Positions 1 to 9,860 of a stretch of 64,000 bases of DNA are shown one piece after another (positions within the stretch are counted from its first letter, which is position 1; the number at the start of each line of letters is the position of its first letter). This DNA comes from Auricularia sp. M13. Its lineage: Eukaryota; Basidiomycota; Agaricomycetes; Auriculariales; Auriculariaceae. The translations under genes and the position numbers were made by a program. The stretch is from NCBI GenBank assembly GCA_037042915.1, contig CM073195.1, positions 124,001 to 188,000 on the forward strand. Direction: 5' to 3'. Under the pieces are notes generated by a model, which was not told the origin of the DNA, did not search any database, and saw nothing but the letters and a program-made list of their open reading frames with translations.

Positions 1-3000
1 CGTGAGAATGAAGTCGTCTCACCCATCGAGGGTGACGACTACTTGTTCTTCATACAGCCCGACGATGGTGTGACGGACGCGCACGCCGCGAGCGCGTACA
101 CAGAGATTGCGATCGAGTATGCTGAGAACGGCGCTCGACGCGTCCCTCACGGTCCAAAGCCTGATAACGGCCGCCCGAAGAAAAAGTACAAGCCCGTTGC
201 GAAGAAAGTGCGCCCGCTACAAGAACAACTGCCGCAGGAGTTTCGCATTGAGCGAAACCGCCCCGCGGACTGCATGGACTCTTTACCCGACCTGCCAGTG
301 CTACCTCCGACGTGGGAGCCGACTACTGCGCATCTCACGCGCGAACGCATGGACGGATTCAACCTCGGGCGCGATGACTTTCTTTTGCCCGAGGAAATCA
401 AGCTGTTTCAATTCCTCATTGACCATCACCAGGCAGTATTCGCCTGGACTGAGACGGAGCGCCGTCGGTTCAAGGAGTCTTATTTCCCTCCAATTCGATA
501 TCCAGTCGTGCCACACGAACCGTGGGCGGACAGGAATATTCCGGTTCCTCACGCGGTGCGCACGCGCTTGATCGAGTTGCTAAAAGAGAAGATCTCAGCT
601 GGTGTCTATGAACCATCCAACTCGGCTTACCGCTCGGGGTGGTTCTGCGTCGTCAAGAAAGACGGGACGTCGCTGCGCATTGTTCACGACTTACAACGTC
701 TCAACAGCGTTACTATACGCGACGCTGGAACTCTCCCATCCCCGGACGACTTCTCAGAACGTTGCGCTGGTCGCGCTTGCATTGGAGCTCTCGACCAGTT
801 CAGCTCTTACGACTTGCAGCTTGTACACCCGGACTCGCGCGACATTACGACCTTCCAGTCTGACGTGGGACCACTGCGCATTGTCTCACTGCCCCAAGGA
901 TGGACCAACTCAGTCGCGATACAGCATGGAAACTTGGTCTTCATTCTAGCACCAGAGATGCCAGAGCATGTCGACGCGTTCGTCGACGATGTACACCCTC
1001 TCGGGCCGCGCTCCTTCTATGTCAACCCCGACGGCAGCTACGAGACAATCCCTGGCAACACTGGGATCCGCCGTTTCATCTGGGAATATGCTCACGTGCT
1101 GAACCGAGTGCTGCAGCGTCTCAACCATTCCGGAGCGTCGATCTCTGGAAAGAAGGCGGTGATTTGCGCGCCGTCTGTCACAGTGGTTGGATATGACGTC
1201 TCGTTCGCTGGTCGTCGACCAATGCAAGACCGCGTTCAGCGGGTTATTGACTGGCCCGCTTGCGAGTCTGTTAGCGACGTCCGCGCTTTCCTGGGGACCG
1301 CGGGCCTGGTTCGCATGTGGATTCGGAACTTCTCCTTGACCGCACGACCTTTGACGAATCTGGTGAAGAAGGACATTCCTTTTGATTTCAACGACGCCTG
1401 CCACGACGCGATGATCAGACTCAAAGAAGCTGTAGCCGCGGTACCATGTCTCAAACCGATCGATTACACCTGCGGTCGGGACGTCATCCTGGCTGTTGAT
1501 TCTTCCATCTACGGTGTTGGCTTTGTTCTCATGCAACTCGGCGAGAAGGGCGAGCGCTGCCCGTCCCGCTTTGGCAGTATAACGTGGAACGAGGTCGAAT
1601 CACGCTACTCTCAGCCCAAGATTGAGCTGTACGGTCTCTGGCGCGCTCTCCGGAACATGCGGCTTTACATCTTCGGACTACCAGTCCTTCTCGTGGAGGT
1701 TGATGCGAAATACATCAAGGGTATGTTAAATAACCCTGACACTCAGCCAAATGCGACCATAAATCGCTGGATCGCGGGCGTGCTGCTATTCAACATCAAG
1801 TTGGTGCACGTACCTGCCGATCGACATACGGCCGCCGATGGTCTCTCACGACGCAAACCTTCGCCGGACGACCCACAGGAGGATGACGATGCTGAAGAAT
1901 GGCTCGACTCTGCGCTCGGACTCTGGCTCTCCATCGCATTGCCACGCCCGCCGCGTTCGCTCCCTCCCGTCGGCTCCCTTGGACACCGAATAGAATACCG
2001 CGCGGCAACTGCGAGAGACCGCAGGTATCTAATGCCACCCCCGGATGGTTCCTTCTCGAGTGCGCCGTTCGCTGTCGTGCTCAGACTCCAGACGGAGCAG
2101 TCAGCACCAGCTCTACCGAGTAATCGACTCGATGGTGACACTGTAATCGTGCCACCGCGCTCCTCGGCATTACAGCGCAAGGACGAGCACATTCGCGACG
2201 TCGACCATTACCTACAGACTCTCGAGTTACCAGACATCGAAAGGAAACACGTTCCATGGTTTGTTCGACAATGCGCCCACTTCTTTCGCCACGACGACCG
2301 TCTCTGGCGACGCAGCGACGACAGGAAGCACAAAGTAGTCATCATCAGTCCGGAGACACGCGTCTCAATTCTCGAATCCGCGCACGATGGCACAGGGCAC
2401 AAAGGCACGTTTCCAACAGAGGCGCTCATTCGCGATCGGTTCTGGTGGCCGGGCCTTGCTGAGGACGTCAGGTGGTACTGTGCAACATGCGAAGAATGTC
2501 AGCGTCGACAAACTTTCAAGCTGCATATTCCACCGACGGTCGCCCGCATCGCTACATTATTTCAACGCACGCACATCGATACAATGCATCTCCCCGCATC
2601 CCGAGGAAAGAAATACCTCCTTCACATGCGGTGCGCTCTGATTTCATTCCCTGAGGCCGCTGCGCTCGCTCGCGAAACTGGGAAAGCTATCGGCGAGGCT
2701 ATTTTTCGCCTTATCCTCTGCCGCTGGGGCTATTGCGGGGAAATCGTCTCAGACAACGGCCCGCCTATGGTCCTGGGCATCGAATATCTCGCGGAAAAGT
2801 ATGGAATTCGGCACATTCGCATCTCTGGCTACAATTCTCAAGCAAACGGCGCTATCGAGCGCAAGCATTACGACGTTCGTGAAGCACTTGTCAAAGCTTG
2901 CGATGGCGACATCTCCCGCTGGACCGACACGCTCGACTTCGTGCTGTGGGCGGAGCGCGTTACCGTCCGCAGGACCACGGGAATGTCCCCGTATTTCATG

Positions 3001-3561
3001 GCACATGGTGTTGAACCAGTAATGCCGTTGGACTTCGCGCACGCTACCTATCTCGTTTCGCCGCAACAACCGCGTCTCACCACCGAGGATCTGATTGTCC
3101 TTCGAGCTCGTCAACTGCAGCGTCGTGAGGACGATCTAGAGAGGGTCCGCGATGCAGTCCGCGATGCGCGCTACGCTGCGATTGCGGATTTCATGCGCCG
3201 CCACGGTCACTCTGTTCGAGATTTCAACTTCCAGCCCGGAGAATTAGTTCTCGTACGCAACACGCGCATTGAGAAAGACCTCGGCCTCAAGAAAGTCGAT
3301 GACCGCTATTACGGGCCAATGGTTGTGGTTCAGCGTAGCGCGCGCGGCTCGTATGTGCTTGCGGAGCTCGACGGCTCAGTCTCCATCCGCCGCTGCGCCG
3401 CGTTTCGCGTCATTCCTTTCTTCCCTCGCTCTCGTCAAACTTACGACATCACGGACATTCTCGAAACGGCGAAGGCTCAACTTGAGCTAATAGATAAACT
3501 CGAAAATAAGTTACAAGATGATGGCGAGGACGATGGGTCGATGGACGAAGCACAGAACTAG
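1..3561 (+). CDS. Ty3/gypsy polyprotein (RT-RNase H-integrase), 5' end outside window
   Basis: Pol-type polyprotein of a Ty3/gypsy-like element. The frame is open from base 1 with no stop, so the coding region enters from outside; the first possible start seen (TTG at 43) is not a real start. Counting residues from base 43, reverse transcriptase spans roughly residues 150-400 with AFVDDV near 313 (FVDD instead of the usual YxDD). RNase H begins near ILAVDSS (about 482). The integrase zinc finger (H-H-C-C) lies near 781-816 and the core follows with THIDTM, VSDNGPP and AIERKH, the last two acidic residues about 35 apart. A C-terminal RYYGPMVVV stretch resembles the GPY/F module. Over 1,180 codons without a stop is unusual beside the decayed elements elsewhere here. 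No LTR is visible downstream, and a convergent gene starts 10 bases after the stop. Confidence 0.9.
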   Translation, partial: RENEVVSPIEGDDYLFFIQPDDGVTDAHAASAYTEIAIEYAENGARRVPHGPKPDNGRPKKKYKPVAKKVRPLQEQLPQEFRIERNRPADCMDSLPDLPVLPPTWEPTTAHLTRERMDGFNLGRDDFLLPEEIKLFQFLIDHHQAVFAWTETERRRFKESYFPPIRYPVVPHEPWADRNIPVPHAVRTRLIELLKEKISAGVYEPSNSAYRSGWFCVVKKDGTSLRIVHDLQRLNSVTIRDAGTLPSPDDFSERCAGRACIGALDQFSSYDLQLVHPDSRDITTFQSDVGPLRIVSLPQGWTNSVAIQHGNLVFILAPEMPEHVDAFVDDVHPLGPRSFYVNPDGSYETIPGNTGIRRFIWEYAHVLNRVLQRLNHSGASISGKKAVICAPSVTVVGYDVSFAGRRPMQDRVQRVIDWPACESVSDVRAFLGTAGLVRMWIRNFSLTARPLTNLVKKDIPFDFNDACHDAMIRLKEAVAAVPCLKPIDYTCGRDVILAVDSSIYGVGFVLMQLGEKGERCPSRFGSITWNEVESRYSQPKIELYGLWRALRNMRLYIFGLPVLLVEVDAKYIKGMLNNPDTQPNATINRWIAGVLLFNIKLVHVPADRHTAADGLSRRKPSPDDPQEDDDAEEWLDSALGLWLSIALPRPPRSLPPVGSLGHRIEYRAATARDRRYLMPPPDGSFSSAPFAVVLRLQTEQSAPALPSNRLDGDTVIVPPRSSALQRKDEHIRDVDHYLQTLELPDIERKHVPWFVRQCAHFFRHDDRLWRRSDDRKHKVVIISPETRVSILESAHDGTGHKGTFPTEALIRDRFWWPGLAEDVRWYCATCEECQRRQTFKLHIPPTVARIATLFQRTHIDTMHLPASRGKKYLLHMRCALISFPEAAALARETGKAIGEAIFRLILCRWGYCGEIVSDNGPPMVLGIEYLAEKYGIRHIRISGYNSQANGAIERKHYDVREALVKACDGDISRWTDTLDFVLWAERVTVRRTTGMSPYFMAHGVEPVMPLDFAHATYLVSPQQPRLTTEDLIVLRARQLQRREDDLERVRDAVRDARYAAIADFMRRHGHSVRDFNFQPGELVLVRNTRIEKDLGLKKVDDRYYGPMVVVQRSARGSYVLAELDGSVSIRRCAAFRVIPFFPRSRQTYDITDILETAKAQLELIDKLENKLQDDGEDDGSMDEAQN

Positions 3562-3571
3562 CAACTCTGCG

Positions 3572-4666
3572 CTACCGATACACCGTGCGACGATCCACGG
3601 CTGCTCTCAGGCCATCAATTGCTGCTTGGATCGCCGCGCCAGCGTTCGCGAGGGCGTCGTACAAGGGTTTGACTTCGACTGCACCGATCATCTCTTCAGA
3701 TAGGTCATAATACTTCGCCACACACGCTACGGCGTGATCATAATACTCTTTGGCCTCAAACCGTCTCTCGATTCGGTTGTATGAGCTGGAGACGCGTCGG
3801 AAGAGCTGCCGTGCGCGCGGTCCGATGACCGCACACTCTGTTAGCACACGAAGACAGCGCTGCCGCAAAATTTCAGTTTTCTCTCTCCAATTATGAACTA
3901 ATGTGTACTTACCATCATGGTTCCGATGTCCTGGTAGAAGTTGTACAGGAGCTGGCCCTCGATGACGCCGTCAGGCTCGGAGCGGAGGAATGCCTCGGCA
4001 ATGAACGCCAGCTCGGCCCAGAACGCGGGAGCCTCTGCAATCGACAGCAGTAGCAGTGTATCGGCGTTTCGGAAGCCCTTGCGCTCGACGAGGTCGCGCA
4101 GGTATGCCACGATCAGGATCAAGTCGTCGCATTGCTGGCCCTCCTCGTGGTCTTCCAGCCATCGCACGTTTCGCCTACGATGTGTCAGAATCGGAGCAGC
4201 GGATGCGGCAATAGACACACGGATACGGGCACCTCGCATGACCTCTCATTTCGGCTGGACAGAAGAAACAACTGAGCGGTCGGGGGATCTCCACGACTTC
4301 GCTGTCGCCAATCGTGTCAGCCGTCGACCAGGCTGTCTTGTCGTCGTCCATGCGATCTGAGCCGAGTATCAAACGGTTGCACAGGGACTCAAATGGAGAA
4401 ATGCACAAACCTGTCACACTGGAACTGGGCGAATATGGCGACTGCGCAATGGAGTTGATGCCGTACATGACTCCGTCGGGCTCCGCAAAGTGCTTGGCCG
4501 AGATGGACGGGCCGGGGGTGCGTCCAGCGAAAACGGCGCAGCCAGCGAATGGATGCGGTGTGCACGAACCGCACTCCGCGGCGGCGGACAGAGAGCGGCG
4601 CCCATTGCCCCAAGGGTCCACGGTTGTGCTGTCGGCATCGGTGGCAGTAGTCTCGAAGGTCGACAT
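3572..4666 (-). CDS. Four-exon gene, unknown function (309 aa)
   Basis: Exons on the minus strand: 4666-4411, 4356-4233, 4174-3913 and 3859-3572. The introns are 53-58 bases with GT..AG ends, and the exons sum to exactly 310 codons including the stop, which supports the model. The start is ATG at 4666 (MSTFETTATDAD). The N-terminal third is low-complexity with scattered cysteines (CGSCTPHPFAGC, CFFCPAEM). The C-terminal two thirds look helical (WLEDHEEGQQCDDLILIVAYLRDLVERKG split over exons, later LLYNFYQDIGTMM and RRFEAKEYYDHAVACVAKYYDL). I do not recognise the family. The gene is convergent with the gypsy polyprotein, only 10 bases apart. No signal peptide or membrane segment is obvious. 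The gene model is reliable; the function is open. Confidence 0.7.
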
Positions 4667-5710
4667 GATACAGAAGTCGAGAATGGAATAGGAAGCGGGC
4701 AAAACTGGGCTGGGGGCGAAGTGAATGGCTTACCTCGAGTTCCCGACGACGGAATTTATAGAGCGCGATGGCCGAGGACGGCCATCATTTCAACTACCCC
4801 GGATATGACGAGCCGCATTCATGGCGGCATCGCGCGCACCGTCAAACTCGACTCGCGCACATCCTCGGAGACGCACAGCCACCGCCAATCCGTCGATCCC
4901 ACCGCCGCGCACTTGCATCCTCGACGCCGTGCGTCTGTCACACTCTGCCACGTCTGGGATACATTCCCAGACGACGCCTTCGCTATCTCCGGCCAGCAGT
5001 ATGGTCTGATGGAGGTTCTAGGCCGTCACCACAGCCGCCTCCTATCAGGGTCCGCTGCTCCGTCTCTCGCTCGACTTCTCACTGCTACCTCTCCATCCTC
5101 CCGCTCTTACCACGCCGTATTGCACACCATTCGACTCGCGCGACGTAGGATCGGCCAGATCTCGGGCCGCCCTGGAGGTAGAGAATGGGGGATGAACTCT
5201 CTCACCTGGCCTCGTCACTCTCCTCTCGTTACTGTTCCGTCTCGAAGCTCGTACCTGGTCAGTCAGCTTGCTATGTCAGCTATCTCCATGCGGGAGACGC
5301 TGCGCTGCACGCTGCGGGAGCCCCGTTCTGGAGATATGCAGCCTCCAGCTCATGTTCCCATCCTCTGCCAGCTCATTCCTCAGTTACCCTAGTCATTTGA
5401 ACTCTTGCATAGCCTCGTCTCTTTCGTGTATATAAGGTCTCTCAGAGGTTCAGGATGAGGGCAATCAAGCAGCTCAGTTCTCAGTTCGAGTTTGAGGTTC
5501 TCAGCAAGAATCTCAAGTTCTCCCTCATTTCCCTCACTCTCTCTGAGTCAGATTGGCGGCCAACCAACTCTGCACTCCCTTTCCCATCTCTCTCACTCGA
5601 TTCTGACATTATCAAGGGGATTAAGTCTCTGTTACGGCGCTGCGGACTAGTACTCCTACGGTCCCTGACCACAGCTAGCTCCTCCTCCTCCTACGGAACC
5701 TGCGCGTCAA
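4667..5710. other. Intergenic region with a TATA-bearing, possible LTR-like remnant
   Basis: No convincing coding region. Long frames on the plus strand here are composition-driven and overlap the first exon of the neighbouring gene. A TATATAAGG box at about 5427-5435 followed by pyrimidine-rich sequence and TCTCTCAGAGG resembles the promoter and leader part of an LTR, but I could not find paired TG..CA ends. Confidence 0.3.
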
Positions 5711-6283
5711 TATATAGTTACTGGCAAAGGGGTACAATCCGGGGGTGAGAGAGAGGATCCGATGAAGAGGTGGAAAATCACATCGCCAGAATCAGGTCCT
5801 CCGGATCATTTGAGGTTTCCCTCTCAATCTATACGTAATTCTGAGGTGAGTTTACTAGTTCAGCCAAAGTGGTTGGATGTCCGATTCTGGAGCCAGTGGA
5901 CCCACAATTTCTGCTTGCTCAACCTCTGAACGAGGCAATGGCCTACCTAACTGCATACCCCTGGACTGAGACATGGTCTAGAGTACATTATATGTAGTTT
6001 TATGCTCTGAGAAGGATTGTCTGACCCTTGGTTGGCCCTCAAGGTCATTCAATTCCCGGATATAGAAAGCATGGAATCCAGGTTAATTGAGAAATTGCTC
6101 CAGAATGGGACATCCAACCACTTTGGCTGAAATAGTAAGCTCACCTCAGAATTACGTATAGATTGAGAGGGAAACCTCAAATGATCCGGAGGACCTGATT
6201 CTGGCGATGTGATTTTCCACCTCTTCATCGGATCCTCTCTCTCACCCCCGTATTGCACCTCTTTGCCAGTACCTATATACCAC
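5711..6283. repeat. Foldback element (inverted arms of about 185 bp)
   Basis: Left arm 5711-5895 and right arm 6097-6283 are near-identical inverted copies; both contain GAGAGAGGATCCGATGAAGA and GGTTGGATGTCC. They are separated by about 200 bases of unrelated sequence. Homology stops sharply after CTGGAGC on the inner side and near TATATA on the outer side. No coding capacity. It could be one foldback MITE or two inverted insertions of the same short repeat. Confidence 0.75.
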
Positions 6284-6767
6284 CTGATAGAGCTCTTTGA
6301 GAGCTACAAGCCCCATATATACACCATAGTTCTCCCTGCAGTAGATTACGTGGTATATGCAATTTATGGACCAGCATTCTCAAGTTTCCCCACTGTAGTG
6401 CTGAGATTCGCTACCCACCAAAGGTGAAGACCAAGGGGAAAGACGAAGCCCAAGGGCAAAAGGACATTGCTGAGGCACAGAGAATATGAGCCAGCGCACT
6501 AAAGGTGTGTAGCAGAGCCTGCAATAACTAGGATGACTGCAACAGAGTATTAATTTTTACACTCTCCATCACATCCTTCCTGTCACCTTGAGCTGCACCT
6601 GTGCCTCTAGAAAAATATACTACATTATAGAGCCTAAAGAGGGCTTCCAGAATTATATATACACCATTATGTAATTCACATTTGGTGATACTTTATTTAC
6701 AATTTATTCAACCAATCCTCGCTCACTGTAATTCTATGTATTGAACAATAACAGCCTTGTCATCATT
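6284..6767. other. AT-rich spacer, no gene seen
   Basis: AT-rich sequence with no open frame of note and no RNA structure that I can support. Confidence 0.4.
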
Positions 6768-6840
6768 GGTATCCTGGCTTAGTGGTTAAGGTCCTGGTTG
6801 TAGAATAGTGGGTTGAGGGTTCAAGTCCTTGTCTATCCAT
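6768..6840 (+). ncRNA. tRNA-like Pol III unit (SINE head or tRNA pseudogene)
   Basis: An A-box match TGGCTTAGTGG (6775-6785) and a B-box match GGTTCAAGTCC (6818-6828) lie 43 bases apart, as in tRNA genes. A T-loop TTCAAGT with a partial stem is present. The acceptor stem pairs only at its two outer positions, and the anticodon stem does not close. It is therefore not a functional tRNA gene. A tRNA-derived SINE head or a decayed tRNA fits better. Confidence 0.5.
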
Positions 6841-6904
6841 CAGTATTTCTGTTTTGGTTTCTCATGTGCCAAACTTGAATATCATATGGTATTGGTACAC
6901 TAGT

Positions 6905-7050
6905 AGTAAACTTGGGACCTGCTAACAGACTTGGGACTGACCAGAATCTGGGACCTCTAGCTATGGCACCCTAGCACATGTATGAATCTTGGGACCATAG
7001 AAACCTGGGACCACAAGTCCCAGGTTTCTATACTGAGCAACTTGGGACCA
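6905..7050. repeat. TTGGGAC motif cluster with a perfect hairpin
   Basis: TTGGGAC or close variants (CTGGGAC) recur about seven times in 150 bases. Embedded is a perfect 15-bp inverted repeat, left arm 6997-7011 (starting ATAGAAACC) and right arm 7017-7031, with a 5-base loop CACAA. Confidence 0.7.
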
Positions 7051-7080
7051 TTATACCAGATAATGAACACTTAACATAGC

Positions 7081-7229
7081 CCGCGCCGGCGAATGTGGGA
7101 ACTCCAGTCTGCTCAAGATCCGCAAGTCGCTCAGTTACATGGGTCAACGGCACGGCATCGTTCTCGTTTACACATTCCTTGCCATTTGGAACCGCATGCG
7201 GCAGAAATCGAGAGAGGCAGCTGATTAAT
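7081..7229 (+). pseudogene. Possible orphan C-terminal exon
   Basis: At 7080 base composition shifts abruptly from AT-rich to GC-balanced. A short frame ends at TAA near 7229 with a natural-looking residue mix (SLLKIRKSLSYMGQRHGIVL then FLAIWNRMRQKSREAAD). It could be the last exon of a truncated gene. There is no start and no recognised family. From 7230 to 7650 I see nothing coding. Confidence 0.25.
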
Positions 7230-7699
7230 CACATGGCTTGAGACCCTGTCGATCGGGCGATCATGGATAATCCTGGATAATCCCAAGTGCCTGAACTTCC
7301 GTCTGCATTACTGGTGCGTCACGGTATCGCCCGATTATCTCATTTGTAATATCTGATGCAAACATGCCACTGCAGTTATTTTCATATTTCCCATGTGACG
7401 ATCTTGTAATTACGGACGGTGTAGCGAATTTGCAACGAGCAAGAACGGTCGAGTTTCCGTCATCCTCGACGGTTTACAAACCCGACAAACAGCAAGAAAT
7501 TAAGAAAGTGTACCTTCGATGTGAAGCTCGATCGGTGTGAAGGGGCTCGACGATCGCTACCGCGCGACTCCATGAATTTGTACGCGCCAGCTCGGGCACG
7601 ACGCTCGCGTAGCTCTCGCTCAAGCCGCGCCCGCCCACCGCCAGCCGCGCTTGGACTTCTCATTCCCGAACGCCGCGCCGTACGTACGTACGCCACGGA

Positions 7700-8420
7700 C
7701 GAGCTCCTTCACGCCATGCTGCTCTAGCCCGCCCGGCTCATCCGAGCGTCGCTTGCGCTCAACGTCGAGCCCGTCGCGCGAACGCCGTCACGTTGGACGG
7801 CGTACACGCGACGGCGTACGCGCGCCGGCGCAAGCCGACCCTCTTGCCGCACAGATGCACACTCACGGCGACATACCGCGCACCGTGCGCGATTTTGCGT
7901 ACGGCGCAGCACCCGACGTCGAGCTCGAGCGTCTCGTTCCCGGGCTCGACGTCCCGTCGTCCGCCTTGCGCGCGTCAGCGCAAGGCGTGACGCACTCCTA
8001 CCGCTCGCCCTCAACATCGAGCCCGTCACGCGAACGCCGTCACGTTGGACGGCGTACGCGCGACGGTGTACGCGCGCCGGCGCAAGCCGACCCTCTTGCC
8101 GCACACATGCACACTCACGCGTCACCCGCCTTGCGCGCGTCAGCGCAAGGCGTGACGCTCGTCCACTGCTCGCCCGCCTTCGACGTCGAGCCAGTTGCCG
8201 GGCTCGACGTCGCGTCACCCGCCTTGCGCGCGTCAGCGCAGGCGAGATGCTCGCCCACCGCCGCCCTCCCTAAACGCGCAGCGCGCCTCGCACGACGCGC
8301 TGCCCGTCTCGCGCCGACCACGCGCGCGCCGACCAGCCAAACGGGCAGCGCGCGCGCGACGCGCTGCCCGTCTCGCACTCGCGCGCCGTCGCGCCCGTCT
8401 CGCGCTTTGACCACGCGCCC
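7700..8420. repeat. GC-rich direct repeats
   Basis: A block of about 100 bases (around 7765-7870) containing GCGAACGCCGTCACGTTGGA recurs in direct orientation around 8020-8118. A shorter unit GCGCGTCAGCGCAAGGCGTG recurs near 7969 and 8137, with a variant near 8227. The long frames that cross this DNA on both strands are arginine, alanine and serine rich and look composition-driven rather than coding. Confidence 0.6.
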
Positions 8421-8534
8421 GTCGTCGCGAGCAGGCAGTGGGAAGCCGACCTCCATGCCGGCAGCACGACGCTCGCCACGCGCTGGGTCGCGCACAGCGG
8501 CACGCACCCGTTCTCGTCCGCCCGCCCACTCGCC

Positions 8535-9074
8535 ATGGACAACAGCACAGCGAGCGCGCTGTTCACCCCTGAGGCTGCTGCTGCGCGCTGGTCCGCGGCC
8601 TTGGATGACGCGTTGCGCGCTCGAATCGACGAGTCGAGCGCCGAGGCTGCGATGATGGACGCCACAGCCACGCACGATCCAGTGCGCGGCTGCGCGCCGT
8701 TCCCAGGCTTTGCGGTGCCGCCCGTCCTGGAGCCAGTCGACTTCTCGCTGTCATTTCCCCCCGTTCTCGACTCCCCGATGCTCAACGCAGGCTCTGCAAT
8801 GCCGGCCCTCGAACCAACGGACTTCGTGCCGCCGTTCACCGCGCTCGACCTCCCGATGCTCGACACCGTGGTTGCGCACGAATCTGCGCAAGAGAACATT
8901 GCTGCGCGTCACGCGCTCGCAGCTGGGACTTATGCCCCGGATGACTGGGCCGATAAGGGACTTGACTTTATGAAGATTGTCCGGAGGCCGTATGCCCGTC
9001 TCAGCGCCAAAACGGCCCTGGCTCGCGCAGTGGGAGTTGGGAATGCTGGAAGTCGGGTGCTCAAGGAGCTCTAG
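8535..9074 (+). CDS. Candidate hypothetical protein (179 aa) with internal repeat
   Basis: An ATG-started frame with a more natural composition than the repeat DNA before it. The N-terminus is helical and alanine-rich (ARWSAALDDALRARIDESSA). Two imperfect copies of a roughly 25-residue unit follow, beginning PVLEPVDFSLSF and PALEPTDFVPPF, each ending PML. The C-terminal tail is basic. No known domain. It may be the 5' exon of a larger gene or the remnant of a transposon-associated ORF. The end at 9074 runs into tandem-repeat DNA, so the true C-terminus is uncertain. Confidence 0.4.
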   Translation: MDNSTASALFTPEAAAARWSAALDDALRARIDESSAEAAMMDATATHDPVRGCAPFPGFAVPPVLEPVDFSLSFPPVLDSPMLNAGSAMPALEPTDFVPPFTALDLPMLDTVVAHESAQENIAARHALAAGTYAPDDWADKGLDFMKIVRRPYARLSAKTALARAVGVGNAGSRVLKEL

Positions 9075-9104
9075 AATCAGGAGCTCTGCATTTCTTGGGT
9101 GCTT

Positions 9105-9300
9105 GGGAGTATTGGGAGTACTGGGTGCTTGGGAGTTTGGGAGTACTGACTTAGGTAGATTTTGGGAGTTTGGGAGGAGTACTGACTTAGGTAGATTTTG
9201 GGAGTTTGGGAGGAGTACTGACTTAGGTAGATTTAGAAGGCCTGGAGAAGGCAAAATGAGTCAATTGGACTCTGGGAGTAGTGGGAGTTAGGAGTAGTAT
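9105..9300. repeat. 36-bp tandem repeat
   Basis: Units at 9141-9176 and 9177-9212 and a partial unit from 9213, starting GAGTACTGACTTAGG, preceded by degenerate TTGGGAGT copies. A period of 36 is 12 codons, but no gene is supported through it. The stretch 9300-9860 shows nothing convincing. Confidence 0.8.
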
Positions 9301-9860
9301 TATGTACATAGGGAGTAGGAGTAGAGAAATTCAGGAGTATTCCTGAGAAAACTGGGAGCAGCAAACCAGAAAAGAACTCAAGGCCATAACCCGCGCAACA
9401 GGTCTCAGTGTTACCTGGCTTGGATGAAATTTGGCAGGCTGTGCAATCTGCATATAGTCATATCAGTCTTGCTGCTGCACCTCGTGACAGAGTAATGCAA
9501 TCGACATGAATCCACCACCAAGATAAAGCTTGGCTACTTGTCATCAACACATGTCATTGGTGGGAGGAATGTACTACCCAATGTTGTGGAATTGTAAATT
9601 TACAGGAGTAAAAAATTGGGGTGTTCAAATGTCCATGTCCTCCACTGTACCTGCGATTAAGGTCAGTGTAGGTGCCATATAAAGGAAAATTGGACTTAGC
9701 ATGCGCAGGATGCCCGACAGTTCAAAATTGCAATCGCGCTGGAGTTTGCATCATTTGTTATTGCCTTTGTTTCAGCCGATCTTGTCTGCGAGGTCTGTTA
9801 ATCGCTTCTGAAGCCCGTGATTGTATTAACAATTCCCTGAAGCCGCATTGGTACGCGTCA

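Noticed and set aside
4490-5392. 300-codon plus-strand frame
   Set aside because: Overlaps the first exon and promoter of the minus-strand gene; composition is arginine/serine-rich and non-protein-like.
6768-6840. Functional tRNA gene
   Set aside because: A and B boxes are good, but the acceptor and anticodon stems do not pair.
7651-8655. 334-codon plus-strand frame and minus-strand counterparts
   Set aside because: Driven by GC-rich direct repeats; every frame is open because stop codons are rare in this composition.
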